Origin: Welwitschia mirabilis
Lineage: Eukaryota > Gnetophyta > Gnetopsida > Welwitschiales
Assembly: GCA_051453625.1 (NCBI GenBank)
Contig: JBOZIK010000001.1
Span: 285,737,017-285,801,016 of the forward strand
Length of the DNA stretch: 64,000 nt
Direction of reading: 5' to 3'
The stretch's first letter is position 1, and every line of letters begins with the position of its first letter. A program made the translations under genes and the position numbers. Shown here in pieces: positions 46,545-59,173 of the stretch. The notes below the pieces were generated by a model. It was given only the letters and a program-made list of their open reading frames with translations. It made no database searches and was not told the DNA's origin.

Positions 46545-47882
46545 ACTCCAATTTATTTAACATATTTTTAGTGAATTTCTATTATGATATAATAAATTTC
46601 ATGTATTATGAGCCTAAACATGAATTCAGCCTCAAAAATTCAATTTCTAACCATTTGTAATTGAACTATAGTTTTACCTAGAAAATTTTCTAAACTATGA
46701 AATCTTAATTTTTCCATTTTTGTGTAGTGAGTTTTTAAATCAATAATGATGTGTTTTTAGAAAATTAAGATTTGATCTTATAGTTTTTTAGGCCTTTGAA
46801 ATATGAAATCCATATTTGTTTAAATCTTAAAGTTTTCTTAATATTCTTAGTTAATTTAGAAATAATCATATTTTTTTAGATTTTTCTTAAGAGTTTGTTT
46901 TTTTATTATTTTCATTTGATCTTAAACAGTTTATTTTTGAAGACTTTTTTCTGAGTATTTGAAGGGTTTAAAAAAAGTCATAAGTTACTTTTCTTGAGTT
47001 TATTCTTCCTCATTTTTCTTTCTTAGCTTTCCTTTCTTTGTTTTGGTTAAAATAACATGAAATTAATTAAGTTTACCTTTATTGCATAAACATTTACATG
47101 TTGGTTCTTATTAATGAATTTTTATATTATAACTAGATTTAGATGTTACATTATTTTCATAACTCATTAAATGCTTAATTAAAAGTTATCATTCAAGTTA
47201 AAGATATTGAAATTTAGTAAAAATATTATGAACATTAATCGATTTTCCATGTTTGTTTGAGGAATCATGTTTTCAAAGTGAGATTTTTTCCTTGTTTTAT
47301 TCTAAGTTGTTTAAAAACTAATATAGAACAAAACAAGATATTTAAGTTACTCATATTCATCCAACTTTTATGATTTTAAGTATTGAACTTCTCTTGAAAA
47401 ATATTTTTACCTCAACAATACTTAAGTAGTGTTAAATACAGTTACACTTTTAATCATTTTTTGAGTTATAAATGCTCATTACATTAATAGCAAACATTTT
47501 AAAAGATTTCCTATTTCTCATTTATTACATTTTTTATTCATATCTCATAAAGTTTTTCTTTTTACATAGTCATTCTTAATGTTAATTATGTATCATGTGT
47601 TGTGAAGACTTGTATGTCACTTAAGAATAGTTATTTTATCATGTACAGTGATAGTTTTACAAAGCAATATATAATGTTTCCAAAAGAACATATGCTAAGT
47701 GTTTCCTTCCTCTATGTATGCAATTTAACCTAGGAGGTTTATTTATGCTTTATTATAAATTATTTATGCTTGATTTCCTTTTTTGAGTTAAATTATTATG
47801 TTAAGTACATAAATATTTTACAAAGGATTAGAACATGATTTTGTCATTTCAAAAATTACATTTTTCATTTATTTATAAGGCA
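44984..47882 (+). repeat. E2 right long terminal repeat
   Basis: Matches the left repeat in the same order without the 18095-21000 insert, and ends ataaggca at 47882. The start is in the gap. It contains a (GT)31 microsatellite (46481-46542) that the left copy lacks. The ORF 46406-46660 is only this microsatellite translated. Confidence 0.78.
46481..46542. repeat. (GT)31 microsatellite
   Basis: Uninterrupted gt dinucleotide run of 62 bp inside the right E2 repeat; a new expansion relative to the left repeat, which reads tatctttatttttgc at the matching place. Confidence 0.97.
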
Positions 47883-49286
47883 CACTTTGTGGTAAATATG
47901 TTCTTTAAGGATGTTCTTAGCTATACTAATAAGAATATGTTGGATAAAATCAACATTATAGGGGAAAAAATAGATTATATCAGCTCATGGATTATTTTTA
48001 GAATCATGAAATCAAATAATTATTTTTCAATATTATAAAAACATAGGGCGAAATAAGGACTTTTTAGCCTCTGGAGCCCACATTAATATTAGAGTACACA
48101 TCATGGCTTTAGAACTAGACATGTTAGGAAGAAGTTAAAAATTTATTTCTTTAATGAAATATTTTATGGACTGTAATGAAGAAATCAGAGTACTCCTTTT
48201 TACTTATGTTATATTTTATGATCCTAAGGATTCAAACATGGAGTTTTATTAAATGTTCAATAGATACTATTCAAATCTATTTAGGTCAATATCATTTTTT
48301 CTACTCATACTAGTCATTTGATGAGTTTTATCTTAATGATTCTTGCTACTTTGGAGTAAAATAATAAATATAACCTTCTAGTGTTCACTTAGTCTTACAT
48401 TGCTAAATTTACAAAGGAGGTAAAACCAATATTTTTTCCTTAGTTATGTTTTTTCAGTAAGTTGATTCAAGAGTTTATACCTTTACCTAGAAATGTAGGA
48501 TTTATTATAGTTACATGATAATCATGAAGAAATTAAAGAAGATAGGAATTGGTAAAGTACCTAGCAAAAGATTAAAAATTACTACTTCAGTAGCATCATC
48601 AGTAGAAAACTCCTTTACTTCTATAGCTGGTCTATTTGCTTTAGCTAGTTTAGTTTCTCTACTTCTATAGGACCTCCTCCATCATCTCCACATTGAGAAG
48701 AATATCAGATATTAATAGATCAAATGGGAAACCTATGACAGAACATAGATCAATAAATGCTAGACCTTCAAATCATAGATATGCATGATTCTTTTTATTT
48801 GTAACTCACTATTTTCCACTTTGAGATATCACAATGCATGAAAAACATTTGGAAAGGAATTGCATAGATAGTTGATACCATACATCAATAATAAAAAACA
48901 TAGTTTAAGAGCCTACAGTACTAGCTTACTAACATTTCTAATCAAATGAAGTTCATTACTATTACTCCTTTAGAGTTAAATGTAGCAGAATGCATATTTG
49001 AAGAAGATGAAAAAGAGTTTCATTTATGGCGCCTCTTTAGGAAACTTCTCCTATATTACCTTCTTTAGCTACTCCTTTTTCTACTTAATATAATTGATCA
49101 TAAATATTATTATGTATATATTGTTTTTTCATTTTAAAGTACATGTTCTTTTATTATGGTAACTCTTGATGGAACTTTCTCTTTCTACTACTTAGTTTTA
49201 TTTTTCTTTTTATTTTTTTCATCCATTAGTTTAATTAATCTTTAATTAGTATTGACAATGCCTATCAAGTGACTAGTGGGAAACCA
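47883..49286 (+). other. E1 3' internal region resumed after E2
   Basis: Unique relative to E2. It is partly coding-like (for example 47835-48038 and a Ser/Leu-rich stretch at 48590-48690) but no family is recognised. It ends with a purine-rich gtgggaaacca before the E1 3' LTR. Position suggests the post-integrase part of E1. Confidence 0.45.
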
Positions 49287-50241
49287 TGATAAACATCTAA
49301 AATAATACCTACGAGATATACTAATAATGGCAAATAAGTATGAATAAGAAGCTTGAAAGATTAGTTAGAATTTATCTATAATACTTGGAAAGTGAAGATA
49401 GTAAACTACAAAAAAACTTATCAAATTGATTACCACTTACATTAATATTATTACCCAAGGATATTTCCTAGTGATGATCCTACTTTATCATTGTCGATCA
49501 TCAAAGTCACAAATTGAGACAATTACTAGTAAGGGTTAAGAACTAATGACATTCAGATACACTCATTCATACTTATAGATCAAGTTTATTAACACATTCC
49601 CATCACCTAATGATGCTATGTATTTATGATTTCTACTATAGTAAATTAAAAATATTATTACTTGAGGTTACTTAGTGAAGTAAGTAGCAATCATAATGGT
49701 TTTGAAAGTAATCAAATTGGGCATCCTTAACTAATTTAAATGATATAGATGCATAAGATTTGGTCTTATCATTTTTGAATTTTTAAACTCTTTATTAATG
49801 TGGTCAAAGTAGCAGGAGGATGGAAAGCCATTAATAGAGACTGATAATTAGGATTCTTACCTAATCTTATTAGTTAGTATGAGACCATAATGTTTAAGAC
49901 ACAAATTTAGGTTATGTATGAAATATATTTGACTGAATTAAACTGTTCTTTATTGTTTCTTAAATCATGTATTTTTTATGTTAAATATGTTATTCATAGT
50001 TAATGTATTATTACATGATTTGAAATTAGTTAGATGACAACCAACTAGAATATATTAGTGGCATGCATAATAAAATGTATTGTCATTTATTGCTTATTAT
50101 TATAACCTTTGTTAATAGTGATTCACTCTTTTTCATTATGTTATTGACCTCTCTAACTACTTGTCTTTACTAGATACGATATTTAAGATTGTGAAATGAT
50201 TTAGTTATCATGTTAAGATTAGTTATGACATAGTCTCATCA
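49287..50241 (+). repeat. E1 3' LTR
   Basis: Partner of 8781-9742, starting tgataaacatctaaaat and ending gtctcatca. Confidence 0.85.
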
Positions 50242-52549
50242 TATCTACTTTGAAATCTATGAAAAGAGTGAGAGATAACCCTTTTTTGTAAAAAAACTGA
50301 ATTATACAATAATACTTATCCTAAGTCTAATTTATAAGAAATATACAAGATACAAACAAGCTTACTATCTAAATCATAAATGATTAAGCAGCTCTTATAA
50401 TCAAAAGGATCTATCTTGGCTAGTTTAGATCTTTCTCTCCTCTTTTCTATTTTGAATGTAAGTATCAATAATGATAGTAGGTTGAAGTACTTATGCTTGT
50501 ATAATAGGTTTTTATTTGAATCTCAGAATCTTATATTTTTGTTATTTATTTGATAAACATGAAAAACTAATACCATCACTTATTTTATGCATTTAGATAT
50601 CATTAATCCTCTGATCTCTTCTAACCAAGGGTTCTTTCTTTTTTTACTAGACTTAAAAGTAGAAATATGATAAAAGTGTGGATGTTTTTTATGTCTAAAG
50701 ATAATTTTAAAGATGGATATTTATTTTAGTAGCTTTCCTACCTTTGGTAAAAGAATATACTAACATGTAAATATCTTCCATCATCTGTCTTAGTTTTGAT
50801 GCATACATCTTCTTTTTGGAGAAGATGAGTTTTAATTCCAGTTTTTTTGATTATATGCATATTCTAAAAATATGGACATCTTCTATGCTATTATTTTTTC
50901 TTCATACAAACTTATTTTACTTCATAAACTATTATTTTCTAGAGATATTTTATTACTATAAATTTCATATTTCTTTAATATTATACATTTATTTAATATC
51001 CTCAAATGTATTCTAAAAAATAACTACTTATTAACTTTGAATAAATTCTATAAAGACATATCCCTTCACTAAAGATTCATTATATATTTCTTCTTAGCTA
51101 TGGATATCTACTATAATTTTCTTTACACTTACTTAAGATGTTTCCTTAAGGTGTAGATATATTTTATTATACTAATTTATCTTTCTAGATTTATATACTT
51201 CTTTCTAGTATCTAAGATATCTTTTGTACATACTTCAACTTTAGGTAATATATCTTTCATAATGCATAGATCTTTTAACATAATAAATGTCTTCTAAGTA
51301 TTCTAGACCTCTTTCAGACTTTTTTCCTTCCTTCCTTATCCTGACTTATACACATTTCAAAAAACTTTACATTATTTAGATTCTCACTCAGAGGAAAAAA
51401 ATGATAAGTTTAGTGAAACATGTCGATTATTTTATAGATGTCTAGTCACTTAGAAGGTGTCTGCTTTCTTAAAGAAATCTTTGATAACTTTTAAAACCTT
51501 ATTTTATCTGCAACCTAAAACACCTCTTAACATACATTACAAAATTATGATATTAGCAAAATTAAATAAATTAATAATCTTTTCTTTTTTAATGATTCCA
51601 AAAATTGGGAATTAGCTAACACTATCAAAATTCTAGACATCCACATGTGTCATGTAATGATGATTAGTATCATGTCTTAAAGTATTTCATCAATGATTAA
51701 CTCAAGCCTATACTAATAACTTTAGCATTGAAGTCCATTTAAACAAATTATAATATTACATCATAAAACTTACACATGAAAGCATAAGAAGCATAAAATT
51801 TTCATAATTAAAAATAATGCTAATGAAATTAAAATTTACATTAAAAACCAATACAAAATAGATCTACATTTTCAACATATGAAATGAAGTGTATAATATC
51901 ATAAAAATAGATTTACAAACAAGAATCTATAAATCATCAATGAGAAATAATGGTTTAAATTTCAAGTTATATTCCCCTTGATAAAACCATTAAGGAACTA
52001 ATCCATTGTTGAAAGGATAATTTGACTATATTTAACATAATGTTTAAGGATGTTTTCAAGTAAAATAGATAGACTCCTTTAAGAATACAAAAACACCATC
52101 ATAGCTTCATGATCAATAAAAATCAAATGGATTTTTCATTATTTTTTACTTCTTTCTTATTCTAATTTAAGATTCATCAATGCTACCATATGAGAAGATA
52201 ATTAGAAGCGGACTTAAAGCATTGATTTAAGAGTACTCTGCATTACAATAATGATGATATAATTCATGCCAATTAGAAGGTCTAAGAGATGCATTCAACC
52301 ATGAAAAATTTATTAAAATCTAAAATTTATCTAAGTGCTGATGATTAGAAGTAATAAAAGTTAAAATAGTATGTCATTCACCCCATCATTTAGATGACAC
52401 TTCCCAATAGATGCTAGAGATATTTTAATAGAAAGGCCCAAGTTTAAGGCCATCATCCACATCATCATCTAAATAATACCCTAGGCAATATGTAAGTAAA
52501 AACATCCTTAGAGAACCACATGTCTTGCTCTAATAGTAAATTGAGGCGT
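50242..52549. other. Unassigned repeat sequence between E1 and E4
   Basis: No gene is recognised. 50800-51350 has many recurring phrases of the type agatatctt or catcttct, suggesting an old short-period repeat. Near 52390 and 52455 it contains catcatttagatgac and catcatctaaataat, related to the palindrome family of E4, so E4 may have inserted into a related element. The ORF 50816-51016 is AT-rich and not supported. Confidence 0.4.
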
Positions 52550-53788
52550 TGTTGTAGTGAAAATTTTTATAATTCTTAAGTCCTTAGATAATCTGTATCA
52601 ATCATAAGTACTTGCACAAAAACACATGCTAGTATAATGGGAGTTAGTCCAAATGTTAAAATGTATTAAAGGCACTATGCTAGAACTTAGAGAATTAATT
52701 TGGTAAAGTATTTTTGGTCTTTTTCAATTAATTAAATGAAATAATAATAATGAAAAAATACAATTCAAGATGAATTCTAATGAAATCACAATAGATTAGA
52801 TGTAAATGAAATAATTCTAAGTACTAAATATATTCAATTACTGATATATTATCATTCTCTTATAATCTAGATTAATTAGGAAGTAACTATTACATAATCC
52901 TAACTAATGTAAGCTATAAGGCATGTTGAAATAAAATATAATTGAATGCAGCTACTGTAGATATGAGAATGTAATATAAAATGAAATGCATGTCATAAGC
53001 TAATTATCTCAACCTATTGTCACATAAGTTGCCCTCATGATCTATATCAACTATAAAGCTATTAGGAAATTATAATTAACATAAATGATAAGGAACATAT
53101 ACTAAATAAAAATAACTCAACATTTTATTAATCAAGATAAAAAATCCACTTACGAAGTAGCAACACCTTAATAGAGGATACATAACTGAACACTAAAAGT
53201 GACTTCTATCTATAGCTAGGATGGATCTCTTGTCCTTTAATCTCCTATCAGAATATTTTAGGTACAATAGATGGTAAAATGGGAGTGAGAGCAAGGGGTT
53301 ATCTATAGCTTTACATGAAAGATTTTAGAAACAAAACCCTAGTAATCCAAAGGAACATTTAATCTTATTATAAAGATAATAAATTATATTCATTTATTAA
53401 ATAACATAAATATCATCCTGACTATCCTCTGTATGACTATGGAGATGATAGCATATTATAAAGGATGAATCTTTATCTTCCAACTTTAGTTGATATCAAC
53501 ATCCAAACACACTATCTTTTAGTGGCTGTTATCTGGATGAAAATGTGAATGACATCCTCTTGAGATCTTCATTGGATGAAAATAAGCCTCCTAGATCATT
53601 GGACACCTCCTCAAAATGCTAAGTGTCAGAACCTACCTGAAATACCTTTAAATGTATCAAGAATTACATGTTTTTATGATCATCCATCAACTCTTCATAA
53701 TCATCAAAAATCCATCTAAGCCTATCTAAATGTCTTGTAAAAGTACTTAAAATACCTTATTAAATATGTACAATTTGGCATGGAAACA
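52550..53788 (-). repeat. E4 3' LTR
   Basis: Starts tgttgtagtg and ends ggaaaca on the plus strand; matches 62216-63445 (for example acttgcacaaaaayacatgctagtat, taaatgaaataattctaagtact, aaatatgtacaatttg). Confidence 0.93.
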
Positions 53789-53801
53789 TATCCCCTCACT
53801 T
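53789..53801 (-). other. E4 polypurine tract
   Basis: The minus strand reads AAGTGAGGGGATA directly before the LTR start TGTTT. Confidence 0.75.
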
Positions 53802-54479
53802 AGCCTTATTAATTTCTAACAGTAGGCGAATCAACTATAAATTATGAGCCAAATTGATTAAGATAAATAGCAACTAGAAAAGTACAAATTACATTTAGAA
53901 ATATCACCATATAGGAGCAAATATCAAAATCTAATAAACTGATGTATTGCAAGAGCTATCATATGATGTATTGTCTAGATGATCATGAAGATAATAGGCT
54001 CAAAAAACAAGAATGAAAATCAAGTACCTACAAACATGATCATCCAAAAAATTAGAGTACTAAAATTTGTGTTAGCCTTCCAGTTAAAACATTTATCACA
54101 TAAAAAAATAAAGATTAAATGTCATATACAAAAATCATTATAATATATAACCATGATAACTCAAAAATTTATGATGTGTATATTCAAAATAGTGATAACT
54201 CAAAATGATGTGTATAAATAAATTAGTAATTTTTAAGCATAATTCACAAGGGGTAAATACATAAAAAATAATTATAACATTACTTCCATCGTGGTGCCAC
54301 AGTGAAGTATACACAAGAGCTTATAGGTAAAGGTAAAGAAGGAGGACATGCCTCCTCAACTGAAAAGTGAACACTAAGAGTTGTTAAAATGGTCGAGATA
54401 GAGGCATGCTAAACAATACCCATATTTCATATCATACAAATGATATGAAATTATAACTAGACTAGTACATCTCTCTTTC

Positions 54480-54487
<8 letters not shown>

Positions 54488-54518
<31 letters not shown>
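54488..54518. repeat. (CA)n microsatellite
   Basis: Uninterrupted ca/ac run of about 31 bp. Confidence 0.95.
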
Positions 54519-54521
<3 letters not shown>

Positions 54522-55424
54522 ATCAATATGTCTTGTATTAAATTAACATAAGAGGAAAAATATTAGTAGATGATAGGACTCTAAAAAAGATTGGAAATGA
54601 AATTCAAGCAAATAAAAATAGTTAATGAGAGTAACAACAAGCCTCAAAAAGTAATCATGAAGTCTAAGAGATAGGTAAAATCTAAGAATCATTATTTTAA
54701 AAAAGTATGATAAAGGAGATAAAATTGGGAAGAACTCAAGGCAATAGAAAGGGGTGTCAAGATAGGGCAATGATAATGCATCAAGCAGAAAGAAGCAATG
54801 CTAAGAAAAATATTTAAATATGCCCAAAATCAAAAGCATTTAAGATAAGAAAATGGATGTGCCAAAATTTAAAAAGATGCCAAAGGAACATATCAGGAAA
54901 ATCACATCATGAGCTAAAGAAATGTCATTTGTAAAAATGCTAAAAGAAAGTTAATACATATAAATAATAATCATGAGTGAAATAAGACAATAAGAAAACT
55001 ACTAAATAATGAGTTCTTAAGTATTGAAAACTACTAAATAATGAATTCTTAAGTATTGTGATGAAAAAGTAACAAAATAACTTCAAAATACCAAGAAAAA
55101 TAATTAACGAAAACAAATAAGTGAAAGCAAATAACTAAGAACATGAAGAATATTATCTTCCTATACTAAATTCTAATTGAGCATAGTCCTTTGGTAGAAA
55201 TCATAATATCACTTAATTAACAATACATGACTTTATGTAAAAACTTCATAAAGTACCACTCAATTAGGCATTAATTATGATGATGTCAAGTAGATCTAAT
55301 GTTATTAATGAATTATAGGATCAATAGCTATTTAGAGATGGATTTACCTACTTACATCCCAAAAACACACTAGCATTCTAAAAAGTGAAATTATCATGTG
55401 GAAGTACTGCATATACAATAAGTC

Positions 55425-55690
55425 TAGAAAATAAGTAATGCCTTTGATAACATCAGGGACATCACTAATTTCACAGCCTCTATAAGATAAAGATGAGTTA
55501 TGATACATGTATGCTCAAAAAATAATAATACCTATAACATCACTAGGGACATAATTAATCCTATAGCCTACATACTAAACTTTATTAACAAATTTATTAC
55601 TACACTGTGTATCCTAGAAACTAGTAGTATCTCTGATTTTGCCAAGGACATCACTAATCCTATGGCCTATAAGTGATAATTATTCCATCA
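55425..55690. repeat. Three ~105-bp tandem repeat units
   Basis: The phrase gggacatcactaat..(c/t)a(t/c)agcct recurs near 55461, 55550 and 55646, each preceded by an (ag)taat(g/a)cct-like phrase about 20 bp earlier. Confidence 0.7.
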
Positions 55691-56599
55691 TAAGGGGAGT
55701 CTAATTACTGTCAAAGAAGTGAGAACTTACAAGCATGTCCAACTGCTCCCCAGTGGAGTTTTCACAACTACCAACACTACCAAAGATCCCTCTCAGAAAA
55801 GTTTACTTTGGTGTGGAAGGACATCATGGCTGTCATGTTCTTAGTTCAAATATAAGAGATCATGATATTTGATTTTATTTTCCCCCTTTTTTTCTTAAGT
55901 CTCACATGACTAAGTACTCTTAAGATGAGGGTTAAGTAATGAGATGATAAATAGGGGAGGGCATACCCAAATAACTAAAGACTTGCATCATTGAGAGAGA
56001 ATAAAATAACTATGACATATTTATTTAAAATAAAGTTTATATACATATGAATGTATTATGATTAGGTGAATCCAATATTATATTAATCTAATATTATATT
56101 ATCACTTTGAAATGTCGAAGTAAAAGATTACTAAATATGATAACTTTATAAAGTAACACATAAGTTAAGTAAAAGATGATTAAATAAGAGCATGACATTC
56201 ACTAAAGAAGTCAACTAAAGTGGAATTCAGACAATAATAGAAGGGAAGTCCTACTCATCAAGGAGGGATTCTAAGATAAAAGTTATTATCATATTAAATA
56301 TTTATCATTAGGTAACTCATAGATTTTTAACCTTTATTTGTTAAATTTTTGAATTTCTATAGTATTTGGATTGAAGATTTTAACTGAGCCATTCAAATAT
56401 GATTTTTCTAAAAGATAACAACCTAACCATTTATAGGTTAACTTCTTGTGTAAAATATGTACTTGAATATTGTATAAAATAACTAGTTAATCTGGCTTAA
56501 ATTACTTATGATTTAACTTTTTATCATGTTTGAACTTAGTTTGGGCTTTATTTAAGTTGATAATATATAGCATAGGTACATTTTTCATCTAAATAACCA

Positions 56600-57420
56600 A
56601 GTTGGAATAATTAAGATCTAATATTTTCATTAAATTTCATAAGATTAAGTTGATGAGTAGAATGATAAGAGTTATAGCAAACAGCAGCTGACAAAACAAC
56701 AAGCTTTTTCATATACAAGTTTATAAGGTAAAAAGCCAAGAGAATTTCATCAAGTAGTATGATAAGCTTAAAGAACATCATTGAGTTTAGAAGTCCAAGT
56801 TTTATAATTAATAAAGACAAGTTTCTAAAGAATCTTCTTAATTTCCCTATTTGCATTCTTATCTTGACCATTAGATTGAAGGTGGTAAGCATACGTAATT
56901 TGATGTTTACATTTAATGGATAAGAGAAGTCTCTAGAAAAGATAATTAATAAAATGAGCTCCTTGGTCACTAATCAAGATTCTAGGAAAATAAAAGTGCA
57001 AAAAGATATGGGTCAACAAAATTGTAGATAGTTTGGGCATCAATTTTTTATAATAGAAATAGCTTCAAACCACTTGGTAACAGAATCAATAGCCACTAAG
57101 TTGTAATTTTTATTCTGAAAAGGTGGTTTCATAAGACCTATGAAGTTAATTACCCAACATTTAAAAGGTTCACATTCAAGGATAGGTTTTAGAAACATAC
57201 CTTGAGAGTGAGTTAGACTACCATAACATTGATAATCATCACATGTTTTAGCAAAGTCAAAAGTATCTTTAAAAAGGATGGATAAATAAAAACCAGAATG
57301 ACAGATTTTCCTTGCAGTCTTATGTTTACTAAAGCACTGTCCACATATCCCTCCATGATAAAGGTTAAGGATGTTAATATTTTTCCATTCTAACATAGAT
57401 TTATGCATTATTTAATCTTT
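56600..57420 (-). pseudogene. E4 integrase relic
   Basis: The minus-strand frame 57408-57040 reads MHKSMLEWKN and then HGGICGQCFSKHKTARKI, SGFYLSILFKDTFDFAKTCD and FLKPILECEPFKCWVINFIG, ending VAIDSVTKWFEAI. This matches the zinc domain and start of the core (H....GGHF...TA.KVL..GFYWP.LFKDA..F.K.CD.CQ, WGIDFMGP, DYVSKWVEA). The family's second His and one Cys are changed (GQCF, CDDY). The downstream frame 56970-56611 gives FSYPLNVNIKLR and KLRRFFRNLSLLI in the place of CHP..NGQ and NREIK.IL, in shifted frame. Integrase would insert element DNA; this one is dead. Confidence 0.92.
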
Positions 57421-57599
57421 TCACCTATGGTAAATATGGGGTTCATTCCACTCATAATCATCAATTCTATGGAGAAAAGATCTCCATTGGTAATGTGTTT
57501 AAGGCTAAGGTGTCTTTATGTTAATAAGATAATTCACAATGTTAACATATCAAGGGGCAGCATGAGTAGATGAGATGGCATAGAATTATTTAACAACGA

Positions 57600-58090
57600 A
57601 GAGCTTTTCATCAAAAAAGTAATCATTTATTGAAAGTTTATCAAGAGAATGTGAAAGTTAAGATAAGTGATCTGCAATACTATTATGTTTCCCAGCCTTA
57701 TTAATGAGACCAAGGTTGAATTCTTGCATGAGAATAATCCACCTAATAATTTTGGCACTAGAATCTTTCTTAGTCATAAGGTAACACATGGCTACATGAT
57801 CGATGTAAACATTGGTATAAAAGTCAAGAAGATAGTGTCTAAGATTATCAAGAAAAAATATGATCATAAGAATTTATTTCTTAGTGGTATTATAATTGAT
57901 CTATATCTTAGATAAAGTTTTCTAAGGTAATATATGACTTTAAAACTTTCTTTATAATTTTGACCAAGGACCCCACCCACAGCAAAGTTCACATAAGTTC
58001 AAAGTCCTTAGTCCAACTAGGTCCTATCACTATATGTTTAGAAGAGACTTCATCTTTAAGTATTTCAAAAATAAGTTGGCATGATTCATT
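57600..58090 (-). pseudogene. E4 RNase H relic
   Basis: The frame 57867-57658 reads FYTNVYIDHVAMCYLMTKKD, then KIIRWIILMQEFNLGLINKAG and SIADHLS. It is almost the family's VYTDHAALKYLLTKKDAK.RLIRWILLLQEFDLEI.DK.G.EN.VADHLSR, with TDH reading IDH. The N-terminal part (58060-57900) is in other frames and contains the remains of the D.SD motif. This is the best-preserved RNase H end in the window. Confidence 0.92.
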
Positions 58091-59010
58091 CTAATCAAAC
58101 TTAGCTTCTTTTTCAAGTAACACATAAAGGGGTTTATAAATATTAGCATAGTTTTGGATGAAGTGGTAATATAAACTAGCATAACCAAGGAAAGGTCTAA
58201 CTTTTTTAATATTAGTTAGAGGATTAAGATTTTAAATGATACCTACTTTCATAGGGTTCATTCTAATTCCCTAACTAGAAAAGTTGTGATCTAAAACAAT
58301 CCCATTATTGATAAGAAAGGAACTTTTCTCCCAAGTTAAGTTTAGAACACTTTCCATACATCTATCTAAGGATTTCTCTAATCTTTTCATAATTTAATCA
58401 AAGGTTTCACCAAAGATTAAAAAGTCATTCACAAATATCTAAATGAAATCCTCTGTTATGTTTGGAAAGTTACCCATCATTGCATGTTGAAATGTTTTAA
58501 GGATAGTACAAAGTCCAAAGGGCATTCTTCTAAAGGGAAAGGTTCTAAAGGGGGAAGTAAAGGTTGTCTTTGCTTGGTCTTCAATAGTTATGCAAACTTG
58601 GTTGTCACTACTATATTCATCAAGAAAATAGGAGTAGGCATGTCCTTGAATTTTATTAAGTATTTGATCTAAAAAGGTAAAAGATAATAATCCTAATTAT
58701 TAACCTCATTAAGTTTTCTAAAGTCAATGCACATACTTCACTTTACACCCTTATTACATACTATCATTAAGGGGCTAACCCATTCACTATTCAATATAGT
58801 ATAAATAATTCCAACATCCATAAGTTTAATAATTTCATTCTTAACTACTTGCTTAAGGGTTTGGTTAAGTATTTGTTTGGGTTTTCTAATCAATGTAGTG
58901 TTATCTTTAAAGTATATTTTATGTTGAACTATGAAACAAGGGATGACAGCTAAGTCCTTGTGGGTCCAAGTAAAGGTAATTGTCTTAGAAATTAAAAGTG
59001 AGATCAAGTT
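58090..59010 (-). pseudogene. E4 reverse transcriptase relic
   Basis: The frame 59007-58738 reads TFTWTHKDLAVIP, VQHKIYFKDNTTLIRKPKQI, LNQTLKQVVKNEIIKLMDVG and IIYTILNSEWVSPLMIVCNK. This follows AIGWTI.DIKGI....CMH.I.LE....P.R..QRRLNP....VVK.E..KLLDAGIIYPISDS.WVSPVQVV.KK. MPFGLCTILKTFQHAMM lies near 58485-58530. The catalytic box near 58405-58425 reads FVNDF where FMDDF is expected, so the first Asp is Asn. Frame breaks lie between the parts. Confidence 0.93.
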
Positions 59011-59173
59011 GGATTATTATTGAGGGGTAAGATGTTCACTTATCATAATTAGTTTCTTAGGGCTATTAGAAAGAAATATGTACTACAAACTTTTATGTAA
59101 TTCTTTTAATTCTAAATTGTAATCCTTATTCTCTTATCATTGAATATCATTCATCGACTACCACCCAGATGTA

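Larger units (their letters stand above)
17815..47882 (+). mobile_element. E2: Athila-type Ty3/gypsy element nested in E1, itself split by E3
   Basis: Long direct repeats (left, ending 23660; right, ending 47882) flank a plus-strand internal region with PBS (23662-23679), gag (24170-24720), PR (25430-25900), RT (26480-27150), RNase H (27230-27740) and INT (27880-28555 continuing at 41537-41990). The INT is cut cleanly by E3. The left repeat also holds a later insert (18095-21000). Repeat length is at least 2.9 kb, long for an Athila LTR, and its left limit is not certain. The right end is followed by E1 sequence. Confidence 0.75.
8781..50241 (+). mobile_element. E1: Athila/Tat-type Ty3/gypsy element split by nested E2 and E3
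   Basis: Two same-orientation copies of about 960 bp (8781-9742 and 49287-50241) flank the block. The left copy is followed by a tRNA-Asp type PBS (9748-9765). Gag, PR, RT, RNase H and INT relics run in order on the plus strand from 10450 to 15290. The right copy is preceded by a purine-rich stretch (gtgggaaacca). Of the 41.5 kb, about 30 kb is the nested E2, so E1 itself would be near 11 kb. No matching 5-bp target duplication is visible (caact left, tatct right). E1 must be the oldest of the nested three because it contains the others. Confidence 0.8.
53802..56600. other. E4 region between integrase and 3' LTR
   Basis: AT-rich with no protein recognised; the ORF 54543-54770 (minus) is not supported. 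It contains a (CA)n run (54488-54518) and three ~105-bp tandem units (55425-55690). About 55740-55860 is less AT-rich (aactgctccccagtggag) and may be a piece of another repeat. Confidence 0.5.

Noticed and set aside
46406-46660. 84-aa ORF with Val-Cys repeats
   Set aside because: It is the translation of a (GT)n microsatellite inside an LTR.
8776-50246. Target-site duplication for E1
   Set aside because: caact and tatct do not match convincingly.
57667-57915. Plus-strand 82-aa ORF
   Set aside because: It is antisense to the E4 RNase H relic, which matches a known family.
58484-58672. Plus-strand 62-aa Lys/Gly/Ser-rich ORF
   Set aside because: Antisense shadow of the E4 RT segment containing MPFGLC.
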